The translations under genes and the position numbers were made by a program. The notes under the pieces are model-generated. The model saw only the letters and a program-made list of their open reading frames with translations, was not told the origin of the DNA and searched no databases. A stretch of 5,073 bases of DNA from Actinomycetota bacterium (GTDB taxonomy: Bacteria; Actinomycetota; Thermoleophilia; Gaiellales; Gaiellaceae). The stretch is taken from NCBI GenBank assembly GCA_013697465.1, contig JACCWU010000232.1, positions 1 through 5,073 of the forward strand, read 5' to 3'. This document shows, piece after piece, positions 4,128 through 5,073 of this stretch (positions within the stretch are counted from its first letter, which is position 1; the number at the start of each line of letters is the position of its first letter).

Positions 4128-5073
4128 ATGGGACGGCGTTTCCTGCTCGTCTCCGCGCTCGCGTTCGCGCTCGTCGTCGTGGCGCCGGCGGCGAGTCAGG
4201 ACGCCGAGGACGAGAAGGCTCGCGTCGACCAGCGGATCGCCGAGCTCCAAGCGGAGATCGACGCGGCGAAAGGTCGCGAGGGCGTGCTCACGACGCAGCT
4301 CTCGGCGGTCGCCTCCGAGCTGCGGGCAGCTCAGTCGGCGGTCGACCAAGCGCAGGGGAGCCTCGACGAGCTCGAGACCGAGCTCTCGCAGGAGCGTTCG
4401 AGGCTCGAGCAGCTCACCGCGAGGCTTGGATTGCAGACGCGCCGGCTCGAGCTGCTGCAGAGGGAGCTCGCGCGTGCAGTCGAGGTGCTCGAACAGCGCG
4501 TCCGCGCTGCCTATATCGACCAGCCGCCCGACCTGATCTCCTTCATCGTCTCCGCCTCGAGCTTCTCCGATCTGATTGACAACTACGAGTTCCTCTCGAG
4601 GATCGGAGCGCAGGACGAGCGCATCGCTCGCCAGGTCGAGACGTCCAAGCGAGAAGCCGCGGCGGAGCGTGCCGCGACGATCCACACGCGCAGGCTGACA
4701 GCCGCGGCGGTCTCCGTTATCTCGGCCCGGACCGAGGAAGCGCGGACTGTTCGCAACGAGCTCGCCGCCGGCCGCGACGACCTTTCCTCGTCGAGAAGCC
4801 TGAAGCAGTCGGCGCTCGTCGATGCACGCGAGTCGAGAGAGGACTACGTGGCCGAGGCCGATGCCCTCGCGGCCCAGAGCGCAGCCCTCGCGGAGCGCAT
4901 CCGCTCGGCTCAGACGGGATCGACGGGAACCGGGGTCTCGGACTCCGGCCTCATATGGCCCGTGGACGGTCCGGTCACAAGCGGCTTCGGGTGGCGCTGG
5001 GGTCGAATGCACCAGGGCATCGACATCGCAGTTCCGACCGGAACCTCCGTGCGTGCACCCGCGGCGGGCACCG
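4128..5073 (+). CDS. Secreted coiled-coil M23 (LytM/EnvC-like) peptidase, 5' part only
   Basis: The 315 codons present encode a signal peptide (MGRRFLLVSALAF..., to about residue 23, PAAS then QD) and a long coiled coil (about 27-123) rich in Glu, Gln, Arg, Leu and Ala. Next comes a small hairpin-like region with RVRAAY (124-129) and SSFSDLIDNYEFLSRI (144-159), typical of the N-terminal domain of CwlO/PcsB/EnvC-type hydrolases. A second coiled coil follows (about 160-262), then a Gly/Ser/Thr linker. The LytM domain starts near GLIWPVDGPVTSGFG (274-288). HQGID at 295-299 supplies the first two zinc ligands, H295 and D299; the downstream HxH motif is beyond the window, so I cannot tell whether it is an active enzyme or a degenerate activator like EnvC. 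It would act on peptidoglycan outside the membrane. ATG 4128 is four bases after the ccmI-like stop and has no clear ribosome binding site. No link with cytochrome maturation is known to me. Confidence 0.92.
   Translation, partial: MGRRFLLVSALAFALVVVAPAASQDAEDEKARVDQRIAELQAEIDAAKGREGVLTTQLSAVASELRAAQSAVDQAQGSLDELETELSQERSRLEQLTARLGLQTRRLELLQRELARAVEVLEQRVRAAYIDQPPDLISFIVSASSFSDLIDNYEFLSRIGAQDERIARQVETSKREAAAERAATIHTRRLTAAAVSVISARTEEARTVRNELAAGRDDLSSSRSLKQSALVDARESREDYVAEADALAAQSAALAERIRSAQTGSTGTGVSDSGLIWPVDGPVTSGFGWRWGRMHQGIDIAVPTGTSVRAPAAGT

Noticed and set aside
3879..5012. 377-aa open frame on the minus strand opposite the ccmI-like and M23 genes
   Set aside because: It is low-complexity, Arg/Leu/Gly-rich and mirrors the coiled-coil repeats of the M23 gene; the plus strand has a signal peptide, coiled coils and a LytM motif.

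Overview
The window is high-GC DNA (about two-thirds G+C by eye) with strong G/C preference at third codon positions and GTG/TTG as well as ATG starts. The protein families, the cytochrome c maturation gene variant and the promoter style point to a high-GC actinobacterium, most plausibly of the Thermoleophilia (Gaiella/Solirubrobacter-like). That placement is my inference from remembered family resemblance, not a search result.

Left part (1-1311). The 5' end of a minus-strand gene for a TIM-barrel, endonuclease IV-like protein runs off the left edge. A 148-bp intergenic region separates it from a divergent plus-strand gene for a 141-aa DUF6941-like protein. A 216-bp gap follows, then a 90-aa conserved hypothetical. 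Both gaps hold copies of a short palindromic element of about 39 bp: one in the first gap and two in tandem in the second.

Right part (1359-5073). A tight plus-strand cluster encodes CcmE (haem chaperone, CxxxY variant), CcmF (haem lyase) and a short CcmI-like membrane protein. Four bases further on lies the 5' part of a secreted coiled-coil M23 (LytM/EnvC-like) peptidase, cut by the right edge. CcmE carries haem on the outer face of the membrane, CcmF attaches it to the apocytochrome, and the CcmI-like protein probably assists CcmF. No ccmG or ccmH lies between ccmF and the ccmI-like gene. The Cys-type CcmE and the apparent lack of CcmH fit the reduced 'System I*' form of cytochrome c maturation.

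The most interesting non-coding signals are two. First, three GTG-start genes share the same arrangement, TANNNT, six bases, then GTG, which is what leaderless transcription would look like. Second, there is the palindromic repeat family, two copies of which are followed by a shared CCCCTGAAG box. I found no RNA gene, CRISPR array, insertion sequence or defence system, and no strong case for a wholly new biological system.
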